64,000 bases of DNA from Sindora glabra (GCA_020226215.1 CM035235.1:2307151-2371150), one strand, 5' to 3'; positions 23,932 through 37,306 are shown, numbered from the stretch's first letter. Notes: generated by a model from the letters alone, not told the origin. Numbers and translations: made by a program.

Positions 23932-25360
23932 GCTTTTTGATCGCTGCCCTTCTTTTCGGAAAACAAAATACTCATTTGCTACACTATTAAAATAAATTAC
24001 TCAAATACTTAAAAACACTAATCACAGGAAGGGGGAGGTCATGATCGGTCACGGGTGGGCCCCTCCCGTGATCAATTTATTTTTTTAATTTTATTTAACT
24101 TGTACTTAATTTTTTATTTTAATTTGAACTTTTTAAATTTTACTTATTTTTAATTTGTTATCTTATTTTTATTTTATTTTAAATTTTTACTTAATTTGTA
24201 TTTAATTTAATTTTTTACATTTTGGATGTTTCTTTAAAAAATCAAATACAAATACAAATTTTAGATTTTGGATGTTTTAATAAAAGTTATTTTTTTAAAG
24301 AGTTCAATTTTTGTGTAATTTTAAAATTAAATTACTTACTTTTTTATTAAATTTTATATTTTTATTTAATTTATTTATTTTAAAATAAAAAACTCAAAGC
24401 TAAGAACATTTCTCTTTCTAAAAATTTAAGATTCGTATACAATTATCCTTTTGAAATTCTATGTATTAACTTTTGGAAGAGACCTAATTACATTAATATC
24501 ACTTTTAAATTATTTCATTATTGACAAGTGCGAATCTTATGAAAATACGTGTATTTGAATGGTCAAAATTTATGAATCTCAAAAAAGTGAAAAAAATTAT
24601 AATGCATTATTAATATAATGATATATTAGTATATTATTAAATTTTATCATATATTAAATTTATTATTTATAAAAGAAAAATTAGACACGCTAGAAAATAT
24701 AAAGGGTTTCAAGTATTTAGATGGCTAGAGTTAGACAAGCATCAAACTATCAGTTAATGCATCTTTGGTGCATAATTTTGTCGTTTTCTTTATACAAATT
24801 GCATTGATATATCCCCATATTTCATTATTAAATTTCATTTATATTATATAATAATATATAAATAAAATTTAATAATTTAAATTATTAATGCATTAATGCA
24901 ATTGATACACCATAATCTTTCTTTTATTATTTTCAACGTCAACTTCAATGCATGAAGCATTTAATGCTTCAGGGAAGCTGATATTAATACTCCTCTGGGG
25001 TCCTCTCTTTTTTATTTTATTATTCAACAAAAAATTGAAAAAATAATTAATAATTAATATATTAATTGATTATATTAAAAATATTTAAAATATAAATTAA
25101 GTAAAAATAAAAAATAAGATAAAAAATTAAAAATAAATAAAATTTTAAAAAAATAAATTAAAATTAAAATAAAAAATTAAGTACAAATTAAATAAAATTA
25201 AAAAAATAAATTGATCACGAGAGAGGCTACCCCTGATCAGGAAATTGATCACGGGCTTCCCTCCTTATGATCATTATTTTTAAGTATTTAAAGAATTTAT
25301 TTTAACAATACAGCAATGAGTATTTTATTTTTTGAAAAAAAGAACAGCGATCAAAAAATC
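23932..25360. mobile_element. Long-TIR MULE-like non-autonomous element, 1.43 kb
   Basis: The two ends are inverted repeats of each other for roughly 300 bp. The left begins GCTTTTTGATCGCTG. The right, reverse-complemented, begins GATTTTTTGATCGCTG. Both then continue through AAATACTCATT, TTAAAATAAATT and AAATACTTAAAAA, a GC-rich CACGGG block, and TTTAATTTTATTTAA. The flanks CAAATTTTGTAT (23920-23931) and CAAATTTTATAC (25361-25372) match 10/12, consistent with the 9-11-bp target duplication of Mutator-like elements. No transposase is seen. The element splits one unit of the 1.2-kb array. Confidence 0.72.
24049..24071. other. GC-rich near-perfect hairpin inside the MULE-like TIR
   Basis: The arms TCACGGGTGGG and CCCTCCCGTGA pair at 10 of 11 positions around a single-base centre. 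It is the only strongly GC-rich short palindrome in a window of about 70 percent A+T. The opposite TIR has a decayed version near 25212-25258, interrupted by extra sequence. Confidence 0.75.
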
Positions 25361-25970
25361 CAAATTTTATACATTGTTTTGCTAGGAAATTGGTCCAATA
25401 AGCCTTGACCTTTACAAAGGTCTTAAAAAATCTTATCAAGGGAATGGTAACTTAAAGGAAGAAAATCAACCTTAATATAAACTCCCCATATCTTCTCATT
25501 CCTAGTTGTTTTGATAGTCAAGGTTTTATATATTGAAGAATCAAAGGATTCATATTGTTATAGAGAAAAAGTTCGTTCCTGGAAATTCCTGATGAAAGAA
25601 GGTGATTTACTTAGTTTGTAGTGAAGGAAATTTTTAATTAAATATTGGAACTTATAAGCCCTTGGCTACACTTTGACTAACCACCCAGATTCATAGGTAA
25701 TCAATGACGTTAATTGTTTCTTTATTACAAAGTGACTCACGTTATTGGGAATGAAAGAAACGTTAGAGTATTAAAGTCAGAAAACAAGGAGGCAAAGCTT
25801 CATTTATTTGCACAAAGATTTATAACAAAGAAAAAAAAAAGAAAAAGTAATCAAACCATTCAAGCATAATGCTTTTAAATATAAAATTTGTATCTATTTA
25901 AAAGATGTAAAGTTGGACTTGCATAGAGTTCTACAGGATTTAACCACCCCTACATAATTCTTGAGTGACG

Positions 25971-27251
25971 TTTGATTTGTAAAATATTTTTAACATTCTC
26001 AAAAATATTGTAGGAAAATATTACATTTTCATATTTGATTCAAAATTTAAAAAAAAAATTAAAAATATCACATTTTCAAGAATATTTTTAGGCCAGTTTT
26101 TTTCCAAAATATTCTCTTGAGGGAGACAAGAATCTCAAATTCTCATAGAATGGAAATGCTGATACTAAAATAAAAGGATAAATTTATCCTCACATTTAAT
26201 TCTTTTTTTATTTATCACTTTATCAAATAATTTTTATTTAAATTAAAAAATAATTATCACTTTATTTTTAAAATATTTTTTATTATTAAGAAATACACAT
26301 AGGATGGAAATATTGATGCTAAAATAAAAGGATAAATTTACCTTCACATTTAATTTTTTTTCTTATTTATCACTTCATTAAATAATTTTTAATTTTAATT
26401 AAAAAATAATTATCACTTTATTTTTAAAATATTTTTTATTATTAAAAATCACACATTAATTTTTTAACTACAATTTTTTTCTATTGTTGTTCTAAAGTTT
26501 GAAAGATTTTTTTAATATAATTATATATACATATGATTTTTTTCATTAAAAAATAATCAACAACATTGGAATTTCTTTAAAAAAGGCATATTTATATATA
26601 AAAATATAAAATAATGATATTTTTATATTAGAAAAGAAATAATAATATAATATTTAATACTAATATGAAATATAATTGTAAAAATAATTTATCTGTAAAA
26701 ATTTATAATTTTGTAAAAAGAGAAATACTAAGTATATTTAATATTATAATAATGACTTAAATAAATTACTCTCACTTCATTTTAAAATTAACTTAATAAT
26801 AATACTAATAATTATGATAATAAAGTACAAAATATTAAAATACAATAAAGTATAACATATAAAAATATAATACATTACATATTAAAATATAATAAAGTGT
26901 GATATATATATTTTAATAAATTTTTAAATGTTAAATATTGAAATTTAATTTATTAGATATTAAATTTTTTTATTATTTATGTAGTCTTAAATAAAAATAT
27001 AATTTACTATATTATATATTTTAATAAAAATTTTGATAAGAGTATTTTTAAAATAATCTCAAAATTCTCACAAATATCAAATATGAACTAAACATAATAA
27101 TATAGCATATTTAAGAATTTAGCAAAATATTCTAAAAAAATTTATAATAAATCAAATATAGGAATGTTACATTCCTATTAATTAAATTCTTAACAATTAC
27201 ATTCCAAGAAATGTCCATTTTTTTAGAACATAAGATTATATGAACCAAACA
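25971..27251. mobile_element. hAT-like non-autonomous element
   Basis: The left end CGTTTGATTTGTAAAAT and the right end ATATGAACCAAACATT are imperfect inverted repeats of the GTTTGRTTCA type common in plant hAT MITEs. The next 150 bp on each side also share inverted blocks (ATTACATTTTC and GGAATGTAAC-like). A 154-bp tandem duplication lies inside (from 26150 and 26304). No coding region is seen, and an 8-bp target duplication could not be picked out with certainty, so the ends are approximate. It sits in the same array unit as the solo LTR that follows. Confidence 0.5.
26150..26457. repeat. 154-bp tandem duplication inside the hAT-like element
   Basis: The segment starting ATGGAAATGCTGATACTAAA is repeated from 26304 as ATGGAAATATTGATGCTAAA, and the similarity runs to about 26457. 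It is an AT-rich internal duplication without function that I can see. Confidence 0.75.
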
Positions 27252-27303
27252 TTATATGGAATTTTATATCCTTTAAATGAACAAAAGGAAGAGCATCTTA
27301 AAC

Positions 27304-30300
27304 TATCACGACCCTCTTTTGATCGTGATCGGCGTGTATCCCGTTACCGATTTCTATAAATCTTAACTATTTTTCACTTCCTCTATCTAACAAGAGTTTC
27401 TAAATTTTAGAGGAACTTAAATTTTCATAATAAATTTTTATATAAAAATGGACAAAATTTTTTCTATTTTTTCAATACTTCCCAAAGATTACACACCCTA
27501 TAATACAAAACATGTTCTAATTTCATATATAATAGAATTGCTTACATTCACAATACTACATAATTTCATTACTAATACATAATGAATAACTACCATTACC
27601 GATTTCTACAAATTTTAACTATTTTTCATTCCCTCTATCTAACAAGAGTTTTTAAATTTTAGAAGAACTTAATTTTCATAATAAATTTTTATAAAAAATA
27701 GACAATTTTTTATATTTTTCAACACTTCCCAAGGGTTACACACCCTATAATACAAAACATGTTCTAATTTCATATACAACAGAATTGCTTACATTCACAA
27801 TACTACATAATTTCATTACTAATACATAATGAACAACTTAATATATCAAACTTTAAATCATCAAGGTTTCATTCTCTAGTTCTAATCCTTATCCAATTGT
27901 CAAAGTTCTTAAGCAAGGCATTCTTAAATCTCTAAAAGTACAACAATCTCAATATTAACTTGAAAACATTGAAGATACAATAGAGTGAGTTATAGAAACT
28001 CACTCAATGAGCATATATCTATTGCTATTTTACAAGTGATCAGTATTATATATAATATTACAAATTAATCATATAATAATAAACTTAATTCCTAAATCTT
28101 TGAAAATTATGAAACTATAATCTAAAATAGAAATTCACCTGCACATAACTCAAACTCTGTTTCTAACATTACAAACATGAAAGTCTCAACTATCTATTAG
28201 AACTTAATATTATACACTACCCATTCCAAATAGACATTATATTCACAGATAGCCATTAGGACTCAAATACAAATAAATCATTATAAACACATCAAGTCCT
28301 TACAATCATGCTAAGTAATTATATCCAAACACAAACAAGATTTTAATATTCTATCACATCACATAATAATTTCAAATATTTGTGCCTGTATCCATTTCTC
28401 AGATTTTCCTAATCATTTTTACATCAATCTCATACAATTTGTCAGGAATTTCTCATTTGGCTTTCAGATCGACCTTATATCTTTCACATTGATTTGCCAA
28501 GAATCTCTTATCTAGCTTTCATATTATCTCTTCATCACCAATCACAATATACGATATCATCACTCTAATGCAGTTCACAATTTTTCAATACCTTGTAAGG
28601 CTCAATTCACAATATAGCTGTTTTATTAAAGTTTCACTCTATTCATATCACTAGATCCAACACCATCCCATATAGACAATTAATCAATAATTATGGGCCA
28701 TCAAAGCCTATAACACAAAAGACTAATAGGATTTATTGCAATCTTATCACAATCAATCAGTCAATAACTAATAAGGATATAACCATACTTTTGCTGCACA
28801 CTCTAATTAATTATCATTCATTAATAGCTAGCAACCCTTATATCACGACACTAAATTCATATAATCAAAAGTACCATTCATAATATTTAAATCATATTTT
28901 ATTTAAATAAAAGTGATGGTGAGATATATACTCACCTGCTCAAATCCACCTAGTTTGTTCACGCTAGAACATCCACTTCTAGAATCCTTGATTGTTTCAT
29001 TATCATCGTCCACTTCATCCTAATTCATATTTTACAATAATATATTGTAATTATAAATATTAATATCAACTACTTTCTCTTCAAAATATCACATTAATTA
29101 AAAGTTCACCATAGTGTAAAGATTTTTAGGTTACAATTATAAACTTTAAGGCTTTGCAAGACTTCTATTCATATAAGCATCATTTACTTTATTTTTAGAA
29201 ATTATAATTTCACATCCAAATCATGACATACTAACACTCCATATTTTTCATTCATTCTTAAAATTTTCTTTTAATTCAACTATACCATTTTAACTAGCTA
29301 CATTACAGTTCTCTTATATACATTTTTATAGAGTGTAATGAATCTTTCAGCAACAACCCATAAGCAACTCCTATATATTATCTCGAACTACATCAATTGC
29401 TAACTAAAACATTATATAACTTTATATGTTACGTGAAGTCTTTCTGAAATACCTTAAATGGAGTCATGCAACCTTCTATTTTATGTTACACAGCCACACC
29501 ATAAGCAGACCAAAACTCAAACCTTCTTAACTCAAAATGCCATTTACTAAAAAGAATTTAGAATTTGTGTTATAAATTAAGAAAGAGGCTCAATTAGTAA
29601 CTAATAATGATAAAATTATTAAAAGTTATAGCTAATTTTTTACTATATTCACAAACTAAGTACACACAGACCAAGCAGGGAAAATTTTGAACAAAATTTA
29701 TAGTTGCTGGCTAAACAAAACTCACAGCTGAGCCAAAAAGGAGGGAACCCCAGCTCGTCAACCTTCCTATTGGTCATCAACAGTTCAATCGATGACTGGT
29801 GCTGCAGATGTACAGCAGCAACCGATTCTTGGGCTTGTGGCATCAAGACCAGCCCCGAGAAGTGCAGCGCGAACGGCACCTTTCTATTCGATGGAGAGAG
29901 AGCACAGAGAAAAGAAAAAGAAAGGTTGTTCTGAGAGAGATATGAAGTTTCGATATATGCTAAGAAAAAGACAGTGGAGCACAGAGAAAAACACAGTCGA
30001 GAAAGAGGAAAAAGCTACCGGAGAAAATATAAAAAGGAGAAACAGATGTGTTGTACTTGCTGAGAGAGCAGCAGAAAATAATAATGGGAGAGAGAGTGTG
30101 CTGGGAGTAAGGCGGTGAGGCCGGGTGTACACGGCAGAAAAAAGAGAGGGCAACAATAAAAAAAAGAAAAATAGTAGGGATAGCACGAAAATCGAAGAAA
30201 AGAGCTATCTGAAATTGCAAAAATAAAAGAGGGACTATGCGTTTTGTTACGGCACTTCTCACCCTAATATAAAGTCACCTTTTCCGATTATATCTTAACT

Positions 30301-30692
30301 TTACATTTTAAGTCAAAATTGATCTAACTATTAATTTATTTTAGTAACTTAATTTTTATAAAATTAATTTTATTTATAATCTCAATTAATCTCAAAATAA
30401 TTCATCTCATTAAATGCAACAAATTATTTTCTTAAAATTTTACTCCCATAATTATTAAAAATAATTTCTCAATTTATGAGAAATTTTTTATAAAAACTAT
30501 TTCAATTTAATATCACATTGATAATGATCATATATAAATAATTTTTTAATATTATCAAAGATATTATTTTCAATATTTCAAAATCATTGATATAAAAAAT
30601 AATTAAAAAATTAAGTATTAATTGAACAGATACTTAATTATTCATAAGTAGCAAAAAATTACAAAACTTAAAATTTTACTTGGGATATTACA
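27304..30692. mobile_element. Solo LTR, 3389 bp, with TAAAC target-site duplication
   Basis: It starts TATCACGACCC (from a TGTCACGACCC-type end) and ends GGGATATTACA (from GGTGTTACA). It is flanked on both sides by TAAAC (27299-27303 and 30693-30697), the 5-bp duplication expected for LTR-element integration. No PBS, PPT or polyprotein is present, so it is best read as a solo LTR of a Ty3/gypsy-type family with very long LTRs. The section 29650-30260 is GC-richer and GA-rich. Read on the minus strand it has a TATA-like TTTATATTAGG near 30265, followed by a CT-rich leader, so transcription was probably on the minus strand. Open stretches there (29649-30262, both strands) are repeat shadows. 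Confidence 0.82.
27346..27849. repeat. 252-bp tandem duplication inside the solo LTR
   Basis: The block from ACCGATTTCTATAAATC (27346) is repeated from 27598 (ACCGATTTCTACAAATT) with about 95 percent identity through AACATGTTCTAATTTCATAT and on to about 27840. It is probably a local duplication in this LTR copy. Confidence 0.85.
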
Positions 30693-33116
30693 TAAACAAT
30701 TCAAGAATGGTTACCTTCCAGCTATGTCTTAATGATGATCAACACATGTACTTGAAATCTTACTATTATCTCCATTTCTAAAGACCTATTCTAGAAGGAG
30801 AAAATGGATGTCAATCAAACTATATTTTCCATTTATTTGTATCATTTAGAGGATTAACTTAATATCTTTTTATTTTTGCTAATAATGTTCAAATAAAAAT
30901 GGCACTCATAAAGAAAAGGATAAGGATGCCTATCATAAAACCTTGAATCATATAAGGTCTTAAGCTCAAAGTGATAAGGCTATATCATACCCTATTAATT
31001 TATAAATTCGAGGTGACATTAGAGATCTAGGGCAGGGTCAATGGCTGCCTCTTCTCCATCTATTAATAGTGGCAATTGCATTCTTAACTTTCCCTAATCT
31101 AGTTCATCATCAGGATGGCAAATAAATGGAGGAACTAGTTATGCATCATGATGAACACTTAAAGAAACAAAGCATTTATTTTTCAAGAAGTAAGTATATG
31201 GATAGATTTCCAAAAGTATCTCCTCTAGAAGTCTTCTGGACAAACCTTCACATTGAAAATGATCCTTAGAAATCTTACAAAGAAAATTTTAAATAAAACT
31301 AAAAGGTTTAGCTTTACTTCATTAAAGACCCTCGTATCATCTAAATTGCTTCCATGGCAATAGACAAAAAATATGAAGAACAAAAATGCAAAGGAAGTGA
31401 TAACATTAATTATTTCTCTTTCATGAAGTAATTAAGTATAACTGGAAGGTGGAAAAGAACTAATCAATTATAATGCATTAAAAAAAAGGGAAGTGAAACG
31501 TAAAAAAGTCATTTAATCTCAAAATAGATTACAAATCATTATTACAAGAGAATCATCAAACTTCCTAAAGAAATACAAAAGAACCTAAAAAGTGGCTTGG
31601 CTAATTATTTATTCTTACTACTTGTAGGACATCTCGATTCCAAAGGATCCATAGCATGCCAAAAAATCCTATAGATACTATTATGTCCAAGCTAGCAAAA
31701 GAAAGCTTCTCAGTAATTCTACAAGTCTTTTGATCATCCAAACATGTTTCGATAATGATCAAAATATGAAATTCCTTTTATACCAAGATTTGCTTAATAA
31801 ATCATCAAAATTTTGGATTTAGCATGCTTTGAGCATTCCAAACCTCAACAAGAAAAATTGGATGACCAATAACTAGATTAGCAAGATTACATGTACAAAA
31901 TCCAAAAAAGAATGTCATATAGAACTAATTTTGTCCATTCTCCTAATTCAAATTAAAAAAGAATCACATGGATGTAGAAAGATAGTTTAGGTACTAGAAA
32001 ATGTAAAATGTGAGTCTCCCCTTATTATATTGAATCATTTGCTTGCTTCCATCCAGCACCACACGATTCATCCATAAGTGCCTTCTTCATAACTTGTGCA
32101 CTATAGCTTGATGCTAGTCCTAGAATGGATAATCTTCTCCATAATCTTTAACGATAGGAATATGTAATGGACTTACCAAGCTATCCCAATTAGGAATATT
32201 GTAAGTATGTTACTTCAGTGAAATGGACATTTCCTCTTCATACTCTTCATTTAAAGGTGCTATGTCATTATCTTCATGATTGAACCAATAAAGATAGGAT
32301 TCATTCCACAAAGTTTAAGGATAGTTGCCTTGCCAATGCCCAAGCTCACCTCTTAGATCAATTATTATTTTATGAAGAATTTCTTTAGGAACTCTCATCA
32401 ATTGATCATGATGATAAAACCCTACTTAATTAAATATTTATTTAGAAAGCTATCACTAGAACTAGAGAGTGGGTGACTAATGGTATTTCAAAGTCAAAAA
32501 GGAAAAATCTTTTGTTGACAAAAGGAATAAGCATGAAGGATTGATTATTAACCTATGGATTCAATGGAGGAATTTATAGCCTTAAAAGTATCTCTTAACT
32601 ATTATCATAATGGCCTAACATTAACGAATGCATTTAAAATAATGTAACTATTCATTCAAAGCACTAGTTACAAAAAGAAAAAATAAAATAGTATGATCAT
32701 TCAAAAAAAATTAAGAATACAAATTACAAGAAAGGAATTTAAGGTAGAATGATTATTTGAAGGAAAAATTCAAAGCACAACTTATAAGGAAAAAATTGAA
32801 AATTCATAAATAAAAGTATTTCATTAATGCTAAATATAACTGCATGGAAATAAGATCTTGATGCAAAAAAAGGAAACCAAGAGGTAACATGGTTAAATAT
32901 AAAAATGCCTTTAAAATTCTAAGTGCAATCTAAAGACGTTGTGTGGCGATTAAGCTGACTATCTCTTCTTATGACATGGATAGCATTCCTATTCCAAATC
33001 ACACAAGCCCTATCAAATAGATCCTTAGTCTTAATCATGTCTATGCTATTGTAAAATCTAGAGAGAAGGTTTATCAATAATATCTTGATCCACCCAGAGG
33101 AGTTTCTGTATTGGTG

Positions 33117-33214
33117 AAGATATGAAACCATTATCACATTAAGATTTCATCAGCAAAAGAATAAAAATTTGGATGTAATATCTCATAAGCAATCCAAATT
33201 TTGATATGAATAGT
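33117..33214 (+). repeat. 98-bp direct repeat, left copy
   Basis: The sequence from AAGATATGAAACCATTATC to GATATGAATAGT is identical, base for base by my reading, to 34659-34756. The two copies bracket the solo-LTR-like insertion. The repeat is part of the old 1.2-kb array, so one of the two copies is new. Confidence 0.92.
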
Positions 33215-34659
33215 GCTGGAAATCGCGCATCGTACATGCACAGCGGAATAAAAATTTTTTGCACGATTTCCATCAAGGATCTATGCGAATTTAGAACGCC
33301 ATAGATTAGGGATTAGGGTTTATACCTTTCGGCCAAAATCTTCTGTCCGCTGCACAGCAAATCCGATCTGCTCTCCAAATCATGAACCAGAATAGAAACT
33401 CGAAGATCAGATCACCAGTACAACATTTTTGTGACTGCACCTCTTTAGTATCCACACGAACCCATGAATCACCGATGAATGTCCATTACACACACCGGTT
33501 GGAATTGATCTCCTTACACCTCGCAGTGCTAGCTACGCCTCTTCAGGGGTTTTTGGTCAAGGAGAGGTGCTAGGATTTTCTATGCCTTTTAGGGTGCATG
33601 AATAATGATAGTAAATCTATTATTACCCAACAAACCTATTTAAATAGGTGCATAGAAAAATCTAACCTATTTGGGCTTTATTCCATATACAATTATAGGC
33701 TTATTATTGGGCCTTATAATTATAACATGAATTCTCAAATATTAAGCCCAAACAATTTGGTCCATTAATTCCAAATTCACTTGGCTCTAAGTGTGCGACC
33801 CTACAGGCTCTCATTACGTTGGCAATGACCATTAATCATATTAATGATCATAAACAATGATTGGTGTCTAGCAACACATCATTATTACCCAAGTAATGAG
33901 AAAGTCGGTGATTTGATTAAACCTTTACATGTGATCATCACTTATGTCCTTTTGTCCTATACATCTAGATTGAGCACGAGACATGGACCGTGTCATTCCC
34001 GTATAGCCCAACCTTAAAGTTTCTTGATTCCTAAGTAAGCTAACTGAAAAAAATGTAATTGACATCTCATGTCAATTCATCTGAGTATGGCCATACATTT
34101 TCTCAGCTTTACTTAATCAAGGGGCCCATAGATGTTACTCCTGTTATATAGGAGGGACAAATCCCATCTTGATTACACAAACCCCTTCGCATGATATGTG
34201 ACATATCCAATATCTACCCTTGCATTCACTTAACCATTAGTGACATAGAATAGTATCAAAATATGAAACTCACATGTAGGGAACCTTAGTGATCTCAGGT
34301 CAAAGGACCATATTAATAATGATCACTAAGAACCACTTATGACACTCATATAACGATCCATGTAGTGTTCTTAATATGGGTCGGTCCAGTATACAAGTTC
34401 TCTAACTTGTACTCATATGTAAACTTAATATCTCATATAAGTCTTCACACATGCTAGTCTTAACATATCAAAGCAACCTAATCCACAATGATATATGACT
34501 AGGGACATTTAAGAATACAATTATTCTAAGGTTATTATTATAATTGAATATATTACGCAGACAATATATATAAATATAATAATTGGAATTGCCATTAAAA
34601 TAACATGATTCAAAATTACAATCATCAATATGATTGGTTTTAGGGCATATACACTAATA
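33214..34659 (+). mobile_element. Solo-LTR-like insertion, about 1446 bp
   Basis: It starts TGCTGGAAATCGCGCATCG and ends GGGCATATACACTAATA, resembling plant copia-type LTRs that begin TGTTGGAAATCG and end in CACCAACA. It is GC-richer at the left, as in U3/R regions. It has no PBS, PPT or polyprotein. Instead of a 5-bp target duplication it is bracketed by perfect 98-bp direct repeats. An open stretch at 33382-33573 lies inside and shows no family resemblance. Decay at the end (CAACA to TAATA) contrasts with the perfect flanking repeats. Confidence 0.65.
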
Positions 34660-34756
34660 AGATATGAAACCATTATCACATTAAGATTTCATCAGCAAAA
34701 GAATAAAAATTTGGATGTAATATCTCATAAGCAATCCAAATTTTGATATGAATAGT
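34659..34756 (+). repeat. 98-bp direct repeat, right copy
   Basis: This is the identical partner of 33117-33214, directly after the solo-LTR-like insertion. It is followed by ACTATTGGAATTGC, which continues the old array unit. Confidence 0.92.
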
Positions 34757-37000
34757 ACTATTGGAATTGCAATGATCACCATAAAAAAAAAGCTTATGCT
34801 CAACGAGTTCATATCCCTTTCCCAATTCAAGTTTATGGAAAAGTGCAAACCTTAAGTAAGGCTACTCGAATTAGAAATCATAAAGTTTAGGCCTATATCC
34901 ATCATAGTTTATTATTTGCTTATCACTATCTAACCTTACTCAAATCATTTACATATGTTAACACCAAGTTATGTGATCCTCAATGCTATAGTCTTTCTAG
35001 TCTAGATCCAAGTCTAAATAGCTATTTTTTCTAAGAAGGTCTATATGATAAACTATAGTAGTAGACTCTGGGTAATTATTGGCACAATGGAAAATTTAAG
35101 AATATAGATAGGACTTAACCCTTACACCTATGTGCTCCATTCTATTACTTCCCGCAATCTACTAATATGGACAAAAATTATACCACCATTCTTATAGACA
35201 AATGCCTAGCCAATTGATAATTCCCTTATGGTAAATAGTAATCATAGCTAGAATGTTTATAAGTTCTCTCATAAAATGATTGAAAAGATAATAGCTTTGA
35301 ATTACAATGTGACCTAAGAAATATTTAAAATTTGAATCATTGGAAGTGTGGGAACAAGAATAAAAATCCATAATACCTTAAAGTGGGAAGTTCATTGTAT
35401 GAAAAAGTAACTTATTGTTGGTAGATATTTAGAAAACTAAGTTCCTATTTACAGGAAAGATAAAGATATTCATAGGACAACAAACAACACTTCTTTAATC
35501 ATCACAATAACTCAAGATTCATGAAGACAATACTTTATACCTATTCATGAAAAGATTTTAAGGTACGAGTTATAGAAAATTCAAAATTCATAAAAAAATT
35601 ATTTCATTGCTTTAATATTCAATTACAAATGCTAATGGACTAGGCCCCATTATAATGGAGAAAAAACAAATGAAAAAAAGGAAAGCAAAAAGGGTAAACA
35701 AGCCTATAAACTTAAGCATCATTTATGGGAGATATTCACCTTTAAATTGAATCTAGAACATAAGCATTATACAGAAAGTAAACTTTGACCTCATCAAGAC
35801 CCTACAACATTTAGACACTACCAACAAATCCTAAAGCATCAATCACTTCTATTTTAGACAAAGGAAATGTGATCATAATTTCAACATCTTTAATTTCAAA
35901 CATCCTTGTCTCCAAAACAATAAAAACCTTTAAATCTTTTCCTCCATGCAAAATCAAAGGTTAATTTAACACAATCAAGGAGTAAGACTCCTCAGACATT
36001 CTAAATTTTAATCCTTTTATTCAAAATATTATAATTCTCATAAGGAAATATGACTTAAATTGAAGTAACATTCACTTGTCCCACCATCTGGCTATGAATT
36101 CTCCCTTACATGATTGATGGCATTTGGCATTGATGCTTAAATCCATTAAAGAATTTATATGTCTCATGTTGTAGAGATTGGGATCTCTTGCTCTACAAGT
36201 TATCAATAAAGGTTTATTGTTTAAGTTATGGTTATAAATCTACATAAAAAACCACCACTTTTAGTAAGTAACAACATACCTTTCATTTCAAAAGTAAAAA
36301 AACTCAAGCTTTCCACTTTCTACTAGAAAGAACAAAGAAGTTTCTAATTTCTTCCATGAAGGATAATCCTATATGTGGCAAATAGTAGTAGAAACTAGTT
36401 GGACTTTATCTTCTCGGGAAAAGGCATAATTATTCTCTTATTATGGTAACAATAATAAATGTGCACATCTGTGAATGTTAAGCTAAAGCTTAAAAGATGG
36501 TAACTCACCTTATTTGAAGGATTCATTACAATTTAGCCAAAGAGATCATTAATTAGCTTAAAGATATGACTTCTCCTACAAAAATCCTAAATTATCTCCA
36601 CTTTAAGGAACTTATCTCCCTCATGTATCTATAGTAATCCACACTTTCAATGTAAAAAAAAGAGACAAGTTAATTAATAGAGTAAATATGAAGAATTCAA
36701 AAAGGAAATTTATAAATGGAATTAGGAAAAGTAAAAGGACAATACAACAAGATAAAGTGAACAACCTTTTTAGAATAAATATGCCATCCAAGTATAGGTC
36801 CATCAACTATAATATCAAAAGAATTTATACAAAGCATAAAAAAGGAAAATGATGTGGCATAATAATAAAAAAAGATGGCCATTAAAACCTTTATTAGTTG
36901 ACAATAAAGAAAAGTAAAACATGGTATGTAAGTATCAAAATACTCATTTCATTAATATTTTGACAAGTTTAATTATAAGAGGTATATTAAAAGAACTTCA

Positions 37001-37306
37001 TCACTTTTCTATTAAGCTACCCTTGTCACAATTGAAGTCTAATGCCTTCTTAGTTTCAGCTTTATCTATGATCCTCTCACCCTTTTTAACATAATGCTTA
37101 GCCTCTTTGACACAATGTCTTATCTTTTTGGTGCCACATTTGACCTCTTCAATAACATGCTTAGCCTCGTCAATGGTATGGTTATCTTCCTTAATAATAC
37201 TATTCGCATCTTTGATGTGGTGCTTAGCTTGTTCAATATTGGAATCAAGATCATGTAAGAACTTGAAAATCTTTCTAAACTCTACATTCCATACATGAGA
37301 TAAAAG
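37001..37306 (-). pseudogene. Remnant coiled-coil reading frame with 21-residue repeats
   Basis: The frame is open for 101 codons on the minus strand between a TAA (37307-37309) and a TGA (37001-37003), and it contains no Met. The middle part holds three related segments, EQAKHHIKDAN, DEAKHVIEEVK and KEAKHYVKKGE, spaced exactly 21 residues (three heptads) apart. On the plus strand this is seen as GCTTAGC at 37096, 37159 and 37222. Charged residues alternate with I/V/A in an amphipathic pattern, so a coiled coil is likely if it was ever translated. I do not recognise the protein. It lies at the right end of the 1.2-kb array and may show that the array derives from a coding sequence on this strand. 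Confidence 0.4.

Noticed and set aside
29649..30262. Several overlapping open stretches on both strands with GC-richer composition, resembling a small gene
   Set aside because: They lie wholly inside the solo LTR 27304-30692, overlap each other in several frames, and read as CT/GA-rich low-complexity protein.
33382..33573. Plus-strand open stretch in a GC-richer stretch
   Set aside because: Falls inside the solo-LTR-like insertion and has no family resemblance.
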